The translations under genes were made by a program, and so were the position numbers. The notes under the pieces are model-generated. The model made no database searches and was not told where the DNA came from. It saw nothing but the letters and a program-made list of their open reading frames with translations. Below, one piece after another: positions 21,396 through 31,550 of a stretch of 64,000 nucleotides of DNA (position 1 is the first letter of the stretch; each line of letters opens with the position of its first letter). The stretch covers positions 38,622,175-38,686,174 of the forward strand of contig CM047426.1 of the NCBI GenBank assembly GCA_026168455.1, given 5' to 3'. This stretch comes from Theocolax elegans (Eukaryota > Arthropoda > Insecta > Hymenoptera > Cerocephalidae).

Positions 21396-23291
21396 AACGC
21401 ACAAGTACATGCACATGGCTTGTATTTACAAGTCATGTGCATGCATTATTTTCACGTTATGATAGATCGCGATCGCGTCGCAGGTAGTGAATCCCTCGCT
21501 GGCGGACCGAAGTGCACCAATGCACTTTTAAAATAAGCACTGATACCCACAGTATGGGTATGTTTTAGAGTCGGAGCCGACGAACGACGCGACCGATATC
21601 CGACGGTAGTACGCGGATCACGACCCAGACCACGGCCAAGAGGTATTGTGAGCGAAGGACCGAGCCCAGGTCGTCTCACGATACCTGGCGAATCCGCCGT
21701 TGATGTTGACGAGACGGGAGGTTAGGCGGCGTCCTAACCTCAACCGTCAAGCGTGCTCAGCAGACGACGACGGCTGAGATGGCGCATGGGTGCGCGCACG
21801 CCCGAACTCCGTACAACTAGTCGGGAGAGCCAGGGTGCTCCCCCACCTTACACCCGTATACCGGGGATCGCGGCACCGACGGCGACGATCGCGCGGCACT
21901 AGGCGAGGTGCGGGGGCAGGGGTAATCACTCGAGCAGCGAGAGTGTTGCGCGCGCGAAGAGCTCGAGTGAGCGACCGTGAGTGGGATAATGGGAGAGAGC
22001 ACGCGGAGCGAGGGGAGCGCGCGAGTAGAGTAGGAGTCGCGGTATACCTAATGTATGCGTGCGAAGGTATACCGCGGCATAATAGAATATACATATATAT
22101 ACGGTGCGCGCACACCTATGTATTGGTGTATACTATTGTATATAGCGCGCGCACGTACATGATATTAGATTAATTATTTTAGCTAGATCGCGTAGTCGTT
22201 AATTAAATAAAAATACATAGATCCGTCGGTAGAATTTGGGGCATTTTTAATAGTTTTTAAATTTGTATATAGATGTAAATAGTGCGGAAATTAAATACTA
22301 ATTGTTGTGTGAGTGTGTCGGGATAGTTAGTATTAATTATATAGCCGGTAAGCACGGGGCGGCAGCACCGACTGGGTTACCGATATGGTAATTCTTTATT
22401 TGTAATGCGCGCCTTCCGAGTGTAGGGAATGATTGGTTGCGAGATCGACCCAATAATTAACAGGTTGGTGGTGACGTAAACCACTATTATTGGATAATCG
22501 GCCCTGACGGAAATAAGATCAAGGCTGACTACGCGTATCGATCACGCAATCAACCACCCTAATCAACGCCGGTAGATAAGGAGTAGAATAGGATAGAGAA
22601 AGATAGCGATAGGGTGGGGAGGAAAATCCTTAATTTGGGAGGATCAAGCCACGCCGCGAGCCGGATGAAGAAGTCGGTCTCGACGATTCGCTACCTGATC
22701 GTCCGACGAGGCAGTCAAGTTAATTTTCGGAGTTGTAGTATTTTTGAGCCAACTTAGCCATTTTTTTGTTGTTAGCTGAGTAGAGTCGAGTTGTAGTCGA
22801 GGAGTAGGGGTGAAGGAAGTTGAATTGGAGCTGAGAAAGATTAATTAGGCGAGTAAGATTTACGGTTAGCCCGACGGGCGGCCGAATTATTATTAATATT
22901 ATATTTTTATATTCGCCGGACGGACGAAGTGTGAGAGAGTGTGTGCACGTGTGTGAGCCGGTCGCGAGTCGCGTAAATAATTGTGTCGGTACCGGAAGTT
23001 GTAATATTTTGCTTTATTAAAATTTCCAATAAATTAAATTGAGGTTGATTATTGAATCGCGAGTGTGTTATTTCATAAACTTCCTTTACTCTAAAAGCCA
23101 CCGGTTCCGAGGTGCCGGGTTGCCGAGTAGTGTTGTATCGTAATTATTCTTTTTATTTTAAATATCGCCAGGCGCCCAATAAAATTATAAATCGGCGATA
23201 TCCTAACCATTTTTAACGTCGCTACGACGGAACCTCCGTCGGCATTTAATTTAATATAATTGAATTCTTTCCGACGAAAAGTAGCGTCGCA
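21388..23291. mobile_element. 1.9-kb insertion, second copy (B2)
   Basis: Base-for-base equivalent of 17061-18964 displaced by 4327 bp, again bounded by GGAA (21384-21387 and 23292-23295). It was copied with the tandem unit and is not an independent insertion, because the same target duplication and surrounding arm sequence are repeated with it. Confidence 0.8.
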
Positions 23292-24546
23292 GGAATTATG
23301 TGCACTTTGAGGAAAAAATAATGCCTAATAGCTGCGAGATAATGCCACATTGCTATGTTTTAATCAGGCCTACCAACTTTTTTTTCTTAAACAACGCAAT
23401 AGTTTGCACGTTTACCTGGATTACCAACAATTTTTTTTCAAAAAACAACAAATTCCACCTTAAAGTAGACTTTTTAATGAGTATTTTAAAAAAAAAGTCG
23501 ACCCTCTACGACGTTCTTTGACCGAGTTATGCCATTTTAAAGATTTTCCTATGTTTTTGTCAAATACCGCCAACATCAGCATTACCCGATGCGTACCGCG
23601 AGGAGGTTGTTGGTCGGACTTACGCATCATTGTGGCCCTGAAAAGGGCCGATTATGTGAACCTTTCGCAGTATTTTTGGACTCCAAATTTTTAGTTGGTA
23701 TGTACTCTGTATAGCAAAATTAATGCTGAATGAGCTTTCGCTTTAACTTTTGACCAGTATCCCGGCGTAAATTTTTGCTTCTTTAAAATGGCATAACTCG
23801 GTCAAAAAAAGTCGTAGAGGGTCGACTTTTTTTTAAAAATACTCGTTAAAAAGTCTACTTTAAGGTGGTATTTGTAGTTTTTTGAAAAAAAATTATTGGT
23901 AATCACGTAAACGTGCAAACTATTGCGTTGTTTAAGAAAAAGAAGTTGGTAGGCCTGATTAAAACATAGCAATGTGGCATTATCTCGCAGCTATTAGGCA
24001 TTATTTTTTCCTCAAAGTGCACATAATTCCCTACAAAACAAAAAAAAATTATCTCAATACGATGAAAATTGACCGAGCTACAAGCATTTAAAAATTGCAA
24101 TTTTTCTGTGAAAAATCTTGTTGCGAATATTTTGATGCGGAGTGTATATACATTAATGTGTGTGTATATATATATTTTTTCTGTTATAACACTATTACTT
24201 ATAGCATACTGCTGTGATCCATTGTTTATTATTGGAATATTAAATAAAATAATATGTATTAGATTTAAGAATAAATTAGTTTAGACTGCAGAAATGTAGC
24301 TGATCATTAACTAATTAGTTTAAGTTAGTATATAAGTGGAACATAACCTATGTACAGGTAATTTATTTACCTCTATAGGGTTTGCAGATGCAATAAATCT
24401 GTAATTATTTATGGGTTAAATAAAGAAATAAATAAAAATAAAATATTCACAATTTGTATTACAGTAATAGTTAGCTTTTGTAACTATTTTATTGTTATTA
24501 AAATTTATTTATAAAATTTAAGAAAAATGTTCGTAACTAAGATATA

Positions 24547-24557
<11 letters not shown>

Positions 24558-24578
<21 letters not shown>

Positions 24579-25486
24579 TCTGCTGCATGTTCTATACTGA
24601 TGACGCCCAGGTTTATTATTCTTTTTCACCAGCGGATTTTGAGATGGGTGTGCATCGAATTGCACAGGATGCTAACGCGGTAGCATCCTGGGCTGTATCA
24701 AATGGTCTTGCAATAAATGTAAACAAAACAAAGGTTATGATCTTGGGCTATCAGGCATATGTTTCGCGAGTGGATCTGGCTGCTGCTCCACGGATTAAGT
24801 TGTTGAATGCCCATTTGGATTATGAGAACGAGGTTAAATCGTTGGGTGTTTGATTGTCACCCACCCTAGACTGGTCAAAGCAGGTGTTGTTAATATCGCA
24901 GAGGATCCACGGAGTCTTACGTTCAGTGCAGTTTCATAGGAGAGCATTCTCTCAGAGCACTAGAAAATATCTCGTGGAAACGCTTATCATGCCTCATTTT
25001 GACTATGCGTGTGCTGTATATAATGATATTGATCAGGTGCGGAACCTAAGACTTCAGCGACTCCTCAATGCGTGTGTGCGATTTGTATGGGGAACTCTGC
25101 GTAGACGTGATCATGTAACACCGTATAGATTACATTTGCGATGGCTGTCAGTTGAGTCTAGACGTTGTATTTCATTGGATTACTGGCTTATATTATTATT
25201 GCTTGAAATTCACCTCATTATCTTGCTGAACATTTCACTATAATCGACCATTCAGCAGATCATTTTCAATATCCTTCTCGTTTACCTCCTAAACCTTTAA
25301 CCTATCTTCCTCCATGTACAGAATCCTTAAATAAATCTTTTGTTATAACTGCCTCTAAATTGCTATATTCATTTCAGTTCAATTCATTTATTCCATTTGA
25401 TCCATCGCACATTAATCATTTTAAAACATCCTTATTTGAGCATCTATTTAGACTTGACTGTTCAGCCTGGAATGACATACATTAAA
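24558..25486 (+). pseudogene. LINE ORF2 C-terminal fragment, copy A2
   Basis: Same reverse-transcriptase tail as 20226-21175, preceded by a (CT)n tract. It shares the TGA codon (24851-24853) with copy A but not the extra A, so after the stop the frame stays open to the LQRLLNACVRFVWG region and beyond. The shared nonsense codon shows that A and A2 are each other's closest relatives, consistent with tandem duplication after the stop arose. Non-functional. Confidence 0.85.
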
Positions 25487-25574
25487 ACAAAATTCTATTT
25501 TTTAACTGGATCACTTCACATGAAATCTCCCATATATTTAATATTTTTCGTAACGGTCACGCTGGCGATTAGGG

Positions 25575-26098
25575 CGTGGTGACAAAGACGAAATAAACGA
25601 TTATTTAAGAACGAATAAATAGTAATTTATTTAATTAATAAAAAGGGTTGTGGCGGCAGCCGCGTACGATCGCGGCGAATCTATCGAAGATTGCTCGATT
25701 GCGTGCGAGCTGCGACGACTTGCTGCGTGAGGGAAGGGGAGGAGAGAAAGGGAGTGTATAAGGTTCGAGAGCTCGGACAAGACTGTCTTCCGTTGTATCC
25801 TTAAAGGTGTTCGCTGCGACCCTTTACCATTTTCACATCTGGTATACAATAAACGAAGTATGTGCATTTTACAATCGTGGGTTTTTCCCGAGACATTAGG
25901 AGCCGGAACACATATAGCACGGCATAGCCCCGTTGATCGGTTCGCAAGTAGGTATGCTAGAATTCGGGTGCAATAAAAGACAAAAGATACAGCTCGATAA
26001 ATCGACCAGTATAACATTCGCATAGAAAATATTAATCATCAAGCACGGTAACGTTAGAAGTAACAATGGATTTTATAAATATACAACTTACGTAGAAA
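25575..26098 (+). repeat. Outer arm C' of the palindrome
   Basis: Reverse complement of block C (15208-15889), lacking about 100-130 bp around 25755 that the left copy has. Homology stops sharply at TTACGTAGAA (about 26098), the mirror of the left limit at 15207. No coding domain is recognisable. Confidence 0.8.
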
Positions 26099-27379
26099 AT
26101 TTCGATATTAGGCTACAAGTATTGAATTATTCTTAAAGTACATTATAGCATGTAATAAACATTATATACTTCTATGTGTACAGTCGATGTCGTTCAAATA
26201 ATAATAAGCGTTAATTACACAAACGTATTGATAGAATACAACTTATTGTTATTGTGGACTTAGCGAGAGAAGTAATAATAATTCACGTAGATATGAGTTT
26301 TAGGCGCGATTGTTCAGGGAGAAGCACACTTATGGACAGGAGAAGATCGCGGTATACCCGGTGCAAGGCATGCACCCACCTTTGCTCTGTGGAGATCGTT
26401 TCCTGGAGTGATGCTCTGCGGTTAAGTTACACACGCACACACACACACATGAATATAGCAATAAATCGGTCAGCTGATATTGCCTCGATGGCGTCCCGAT
26501 GAGCTCTTCTGAGCTCGGGCTCGTTTGCTGCTTCGTTGCTCGGGCCCGACGTGCGCGCGCAGCTTCTCGCATCGAGTCGTCCGTCGGACGCCGCCGTCTC
26601 GCGTGCCTCATATAGTGAGTTCTCGCGGCCGTATTGACACGAAGCGGACGACGTTGCTTGGGCTGCTACTTTCCACAAAGAGAGAGCCATATTCCTGGTG
26701 ATGGTGTCCACGAGGTAATATGCAACATCGTTCCATCTGTGCTTTGTAATCGGCTAATTGGTTCTCTCCTTTACAGGTGCAGACGGGACGGCCGATACTC
26801 GAATCTTCGCTCTCACTCACTCTCACGGCGCCCGATCAACTGGTGCGCGTCAGGCCACTTGCTGCTGTTCGTCCTGGGTGCTGCGATGCTGCAGGTATTT
26901 CTGGATTGTGCTTGGTGGAAAATTTTAGGTATTCCGGGTAGATTGAGATACGTTAGGCACGTTTAGTAATGTGAGGGTAGGTACGGCAGCTTAGGTTATA
27001 TCTCGCTCGCTTCTTATTGACAGGTATGAAATACCTTGTCACATTTATAAATATGCATGATTGATACTATTGTATACTATAAAAATAAATACTATTTTTA
27101 TAAAAAGATTTCTTTAAGAATTTTTTCTATATTATCATATAATTCTTGAATGTCTGCTAAAAGATACTACTTAAAGTATATGTAAAGAATTGTTTTTAAT
27201 GTATAAATATAGATCTAGTCGCACTTAATTCAAAAAAATGTTCAATATAATGTTTGCGTATTAATTATTATCTTTTATACACGCTTTAATTTTTCTTTTT
27301 AAAGTCAGTAAAATGGATTATATATTAGCATTAATGTTTTTGTTTGCATAATTTTTGATAATTTATAAAAAATAAAGAT
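26099..27379. other. Non-coding DNA with a GC-rich island; no supported gene
   Basis: AT-rich to 26250, GC-rich with a CA repeat (about 26430-26450) to 27000, AT-rich again to 27380. A frame at 26634-26966 encodes a hydrophobic Leu-rich stretch near its end and is preceded by TTTACAG, but no conserved domain, start context or continuing exon can be shown. I leave it unannotated as a gene. Confidence 0.4.
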
Positions 27380-29220
27380 TAAGTATTTAGTTTAATTTAT
27401 TATATAATTTATATGTTGGTCCCATTTAATATTATAATCAGAAAGTATTCTTAGGTATCTACAACTTTCCACTCTTTTAATATTTTTTTCTTGAATTTTT
27501 ATGTCTAATTTAATTTAAACACTATCACAGTAGTTTCCGAAAATTATATATACCGTTTTATCCACATTCAATGATAGTTTATTTAATTGAAGCCAAATGG
27601 CGACTTCTTTTAAATAATTGTTCATCCTTTCTTGTGCTTCAATCCATGAAGTTCCTTTTGCTATTATAGCCTTATTATCAGCAAATGATAACATATTATC
27701 ATTTGATCCATTAGTCATAATGTCATTTATATATGTTGTGACAATGTGCTTTGCACATGTCAAGAGCGAGCGACAGAACCCCTGACTAACACCTACCTAC
27801 CCGGATAAGCTAAACGAGTCCCTAGCTATACTACCTACCCATATACTATTTCCTAGTTACCTACCCGCACATTAACTACGTCCTGCCTACCCTCACAGTC
27901 TAATAACCCTTTCCCAAGCACAGCACACAACACTGAGGTGGTCCTGGCGATGAGGATCTTGGGCGAGCTCAGATTATCAGGTGGGCTTCTCCGAGTCTGG
28001 CACAGCCAACAGGATATTCAAGGGGGGCGACCACTAGGAAGTCTCCAGGACCCTCCGAAGTCTCACAGCATAGCAGCCAAGGCGATGAGGTGGTACCCAG
28101 GCAGGAAGCCGAAGGACCTCCAACGCCAAGCAAGATACAGCTGTAAGAGAGATGTTAATGAGAACAAAAACACAGCAAGAGGGTAAGGAGCAAGGACGAG
28201 GATAAATAGCCATAGCCAAGAAGACACAAGACAAGGAAAAATATGTACAGCTGTATATAATTACTACAGCTGTACAAGGAACATCATAGGGTAAATTGAG
28301 GTTAGGTTAATGTACACAAACAACGTGTACAGCCGATATCTCGGACAATAACTCATACCAACACACACATGTGTGTAAACCTCACGACCAAGTACCCACC
28401 TAGAGCCGTAGACGAAGAGGCTAGTCATCAGCGAGGTCAACGTCGTCGAGGAGAGAGAGGGGTGACTCGGCCTCAAGCAGCAAGCGACGGCGGGTGAGCT
28501 TCGTACCTGAAACTCATGCCGTACCCGTTGAAGAACGCAGTTAATAGCTAATGAGTTATTAGTTACCTGGGAAGAGATTGCACCTCGTCTCCGAGACGGC
28601 AGCAGCACCAGGTGGTCCTCACGGCATACAGCACCATACAGCCGATTCGTACCTATACGATGCCTGAACACTGCGGTACTCGACACGCTCGCACGACGCG
28701 AGATCGAGGTGCCGCGCACGAGTACGTACTGCGCAGGCGCGCGGTACGAACACGGGGCTCTCGAGCACGCCGAGAGTCAGAGCTCTACGGTCCGCCGTCC
28801 TGAACGGACTAAGTTATCAATAGCCCGATATAGTGTCCGGTGCCTCGAAAGTCAAGGAGATAGCGAGTGTGTGAAAGAGAGAGAGAGAGAGAGCAACAGC
28901 GTCCCAACCTGGTGTTCCGGAGACGTCGTAAGGTTGGTGAACTATTATACTCCCCTGCTGACGGTATCGCCGAGTACCGCAGATAGTGTGTGCGAGCATC
29001 CCGTCCGTCCTATCCTTCCCCTTCCCCTCCCTTACAGCGATCCGATACTAATAGTTTTTCTGAATTACGATAACCCGCGTGTTATCCATATTAGTCGCGT
29101 GTTAACGCGGCTGGCGCCCACCTTTCTACTTAGTTGTTCATTATAATAAATACTTGTTTTATCATTAGGAACTAATTGACTCTAATTGACCTGCACCCGG
29201 ATCCCCAGTGCAGCGTCACA

Positions 29221-29242
29221 TTGGCGCCCCACGTTGGGCGCC
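29221..29242 (+). promoter_or_regulatory. Putative retroelement primer-binding site
   Basis: TGGCGCCCCACGTTGGG directly follows the GTCACA end of the LTR-like block. LTR retroelements use an 18-nt sequence beginning TGG at this position to anneal a tRNA 3' end for minus-strand DNA synthesis. The sequence also forms a short GC hairpin with GGGCGCCA. The tRNA species was not identified. Confidence 0.55.
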
Positions 29243-29283
29243 ATTGTGGCATGAGACTTTTTAAGTGCTGAATAAAAAATGAA

Positions 29284-29356
29284 GCGGGCGTCGGGTCTTG
29301 AACCCGAGCCCCTTCGGATCCGAAGGCGTTCACGCTAACCACTGCGCTACGCCCGC
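29284..29356 (-). tRNA. tRNA-like sequence (tRNA-derived, probably not functional)
   Basis: On the minus strand these 73 nt have a 7-bp acceptor stem (GCGGGCG with CGCCCGC), a 4-bp D stem around AGTGGTTA, and a 5-bp T stem with loop TTCAAGA. The A box and B box expected for RNA polymerase III are present. The anticodon region is odd: CCTTCGGATCCGAAGG is a perfect palindrome and does not give a 7-nt loop in the standard register, while CTTCGGA would correspond to anticodon TCG (Arg) with an unpaired stem. It lies inside a retroelement remnant. A tRNA-derived SINE head or tRNA pseudogene is more likely than a working gene. Confidence 0.45.
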
Positions 29357-29913
29357 ACTGGTCGTAGCGCCTGCTTATTGCTCTTATATGCTACCGATAC
29401 CGCGCCGCTTCGCGGTGTCGGTAATGCTGGCATCTATGACAAGTGGATTAAATCCACCTTGTCACAATGTTAAAAATAAAAGTGGACCTAATATAGTTCT
29501 TTGCAGGACTCCTGTTTTTATTTCTTTGTAATCACTGTATATATTATTTACTCTAACTCTTTGTTTTCTCATAAAAAGGTAGTTTTTAATTAACTTATAT
29601 GCATTACTTCTAACTCCATAACAGTATAATTTTTCTAATAAAATTTTATGATTAACAGTATCAAAGGCTTTCGCCAAGTCTAAATATGATATAATAGTTG
29701 GCTTACTTTTGTCTAGACTGTCACATATAGAACTATCAATAAAATTTAATGCATCCATAGTTCCTTTATTTTTCATAAAGCCATATTGTTGTTCAGCAAT
29801 TATTTTATTTTTATTTATGAAATTATATAATCTACTGTAAATTATTTTTTCAAAGATTTTTGCTATATTAGATATTAGTGAGATTGGCCTTATCTGAAAG
29901 AGAGAAAGAGAGA

Positions 29914-30253
29914 GATTGATTGATTGATTGATTGATTGCTTGATATTGTTTATTGGGCCTTTGGGATAAAAACCCTGTAGGCACTTCAGGTAGTATGTAT
30001 ATTTTGCTCTTTTTATATACATTTACATATTGTTTGTATTTTGAATTTACAACTTAAAACTAATTAACAAGACGCATAAATTTAGTTGTATAATCGAGAA
30101 AAATAAATTGGTTACATAAAATATTATAGTAAAAGCGATCTATATAAAATAATTAGTAAAAATAAAAGTATAAAACATAAAATAAAATAAATAAATAAAT
30201 AACAAATATAACAAAAAGATAAAATGAATATAATTTACAATCTATAGTTAGAC
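29914..30253 (-). mobile_element. LINE 3' UTR ending in tetranucleotide repeats
   Basis: On the minus strand the UTR ends in GGGTTTTTATCCC, then AATAAACAATATC and a (CAAT)n tail (plus-strand GATTGATTGATT at about 29914-29938). The hairpin-AATAAA-tandem repeat arrangement matches the LINE end at 15019-15207. It directly follows the ORF2 tail at 30254-30784. Confidence 0.65.
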
Positions 30254-30784
30254 TTAACAATTTATAGGTAAAATTACATATATTTTTACAGATATACCCT
30301 CGTTTAACACTCTAATGGACCAGGCACTTTGGTCGAGTCCAAACAGGTACTGACATAATGAACTTTTTAAATGACTAATGGATGATTTATCGAATGTACT
30401 GGAAGAAAGTTTGTTTATGATCTGGAATAAAGTAATGATAAATAATTTATTTAAAGCCTCGGTTCGAGGGGGAAGATAGTTAAGCGATTTTGGTGGATGA
30501 CGAGAGGAAGTGCGAGGGTTATGGTAGGGGTTGTTAAGTTTGATGCAATGATTTGCAAGATAGGTGGGAGAAATATGAGTAATGATGCTGTATGTAAGGA
30601 AGCCAATGAGGTATGAACGTCTAGACTCGACCGATAACCACCTGAGATTCAACCTAAACGGGGTAACATATTCGCGTCTCGCTATGTTCCCCCACACAAA
30701 TCGAACGCATGCATTCAGCAGCCTTTGAAGCTTCAGATTCCTGGTTTCATCGACATCAATCACATAATGTAATCTGACTCGCAT
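30254..30784 (-). pseudogene. LINE ORF2 C-terminal tail fused to an ORF1 remnant
   Basis: The translated tail contains LQRLLNACVRFVWG, HVTP-like YVTPFRLNLRWLSVESRR, and a final LFGLDQSAW segment, closely matching the tails of copies A and A2 (20.2 and 24.6 kb). The RT catalytic core is missing: upstream, at about 30785, sequence jumps straight into an ORF1 C-terminus. This is an internally deleted member of the same LINE family. Confidence 0.75.
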
Positions 30785-31500
30785 AATATAATTCTATTAA
30801 ACTCTGGAGGGATTTAGTCCATAAATAGTGCAATATTTTGGGCCATAAAGGTCGTAAACGCAAAGATACGTCCTTATCCTCTCCAAGAAGTTGCCTGGCT
30901 GTCATATCCTTAAGGTCCCGCGCAGAAGTCGAAGGCAATCTGAACACCAAGCCCTTATTGAAGGGGGAAGATCGCGACTGTAAAGGTGCCTTGAGAAAAA
31001 TTCAAGGATACAATATGAGAGGCACTCGAAATAACGCTATTAGTTTTCCCTTGAGGAGATCAGGAACGGTATTCAACTACCAGGTTACATAGTAGCGATA
31101 ATCCTATAGCTGTAAGTACACGGTTAACAGTCTCTGAATGTGATAAGGATAGATCAACCGGTAGATCGAGCAGTAGAACTTCGCATGTGTTCCTTACAGG
31201 CCCAGAACCGAACAAAGTATTAATCCCAGAGTGGTCTACGCAGCGGTCCCTTAAATCGAACAGACTCATCTCCAAGTTCAAAACCTTATCGTCAAGCTCA
31301 TTGAGCCGAGTCCGGGTCACCTCCTCCACCCGGTAAACCCGTGCATAGAGAAAACCCAATTCTCGTTTACTTTCGCTAGCTTGGATTCGACCCGGTCCAT
31401 CTGGGACTCGACACGTTTTGTTAAGGCTGCCACCGATCGCGTTACATCGCTCTTAAGAGAGCAACAAAAAACAAAAACCAAGCCGGCGTGGACGCCCCCA
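30785..31500 (-). pseudogene. LINE ORF1 remnant (nucleic-acid-binding ORF1p)
   Basis: Frames on the minus strand give, in order, a heptad-rich segment (TKRVESQMDRVESKLAKV), a second coiled-coil-like piece (LNELDDKVLNLEMSLFDLR), an RRM-like part around CEVLLLDLPVDLSLS and VNRVLTAIGLSLLCNLV, and a C-terminal domain around STSARDLKDMTARQLLG, LRLRPLWPKI. This order is typical of ORF1 proteins of Jockey/CR1-type LINEs, which coat the RNA and act as chaperones. The pieces are in different frames, so at least two frameshifts have broken it, and it runs directly into the ORF2 tail through an internal deletion. Confidence 0.6.
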
Positions 31501-31550
31501 AAAATGATGATACCGAGCAGAGAGAGCGTGGTGCTGCGAGGTTGCTTGGC

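Larger units (their letters stand above)
15208..26098. repeat. 10.9-kb composite inverted plus tandem duplication
   Basis: Segments at 15208-17060 reappear in reverse complement at 19697-21253 and 24025-26098. Block order from the left: C, A', insertion B1, inner inverted arm, spacer (19215-19451), opposite inner arm, A, hairpin junction (21254-21395), B2, second inner arm-spacer-arm, A2, C'. The unit from about 17050 to 21253 is repeated in direct orientation with an offset of 4327-4330 bp and almost no differences. The innermost arms pair 18965-19214 with 19452-19696. This fits an ancestral giant palindrome (C-A'...A-C') whose centre was later tandemly duplicated. Confidence 0.85.
27737..29466 (+). 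mobile_element. LTR-retroelement remnant inserted in a LINE, ATGT duplication
   Basis: The insert starts TGTGAC, ends GTCACA and is flanked by ATGT on both sides (27733-27736 and 29467-29470). A first TGTGAC...GTCACA block, 27737-29220, has the shape of a 1484-bp 5' LTR and is followed one base later by TGGCGCCCCACGTTGGG, a typical tRNA primer-binding site. Only about 245 bp of non-LTR sequence remain before the right end, and they contain a tRNA-like segment rather than gag. The right end does not visibly match the LTR, so the element is deleted or chimeric. No protein is encoded; long GC-rich frames inside show no domain. Confidence 0.6.
27380..29896 (-). pseudogene. LINE reverse transcriptase split by an LTR-derived insertion
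   Basis: Two minus-strand pieces belong together. 29896-29467 encodes RT palm motifs: RPISLISNIAKIFEK, QQYGFMKNKGTMDA, SYLDLAKAFDTVNH and TGVLQRTILGPLLF. 27736-27380 continues with YINDI, the catalytic box as FADN (FADD normally), LNVDKT, then an in-frame stop (27515-27517) followed by a recognisable thumb segment containing YLRILSDYNIKWDQH. Removing 27737-29466 and one copy of ATGT restores a continuous frame across the junction. It is a Jockey/CR1-type non-LTR retrotransposon, truncated on the 5' side at a GA-rich tract near 29897 and inactive (FADN, stop, insertion). Confidence 0.8.

Noticed and set aside
26634..26966. Possible secreted or membrane protein exon
   Set aside because: A hydrophobic stretch and a TTTACAG upstream are present, but frame, start and donor do not form a consistent exon and no family is recognised.
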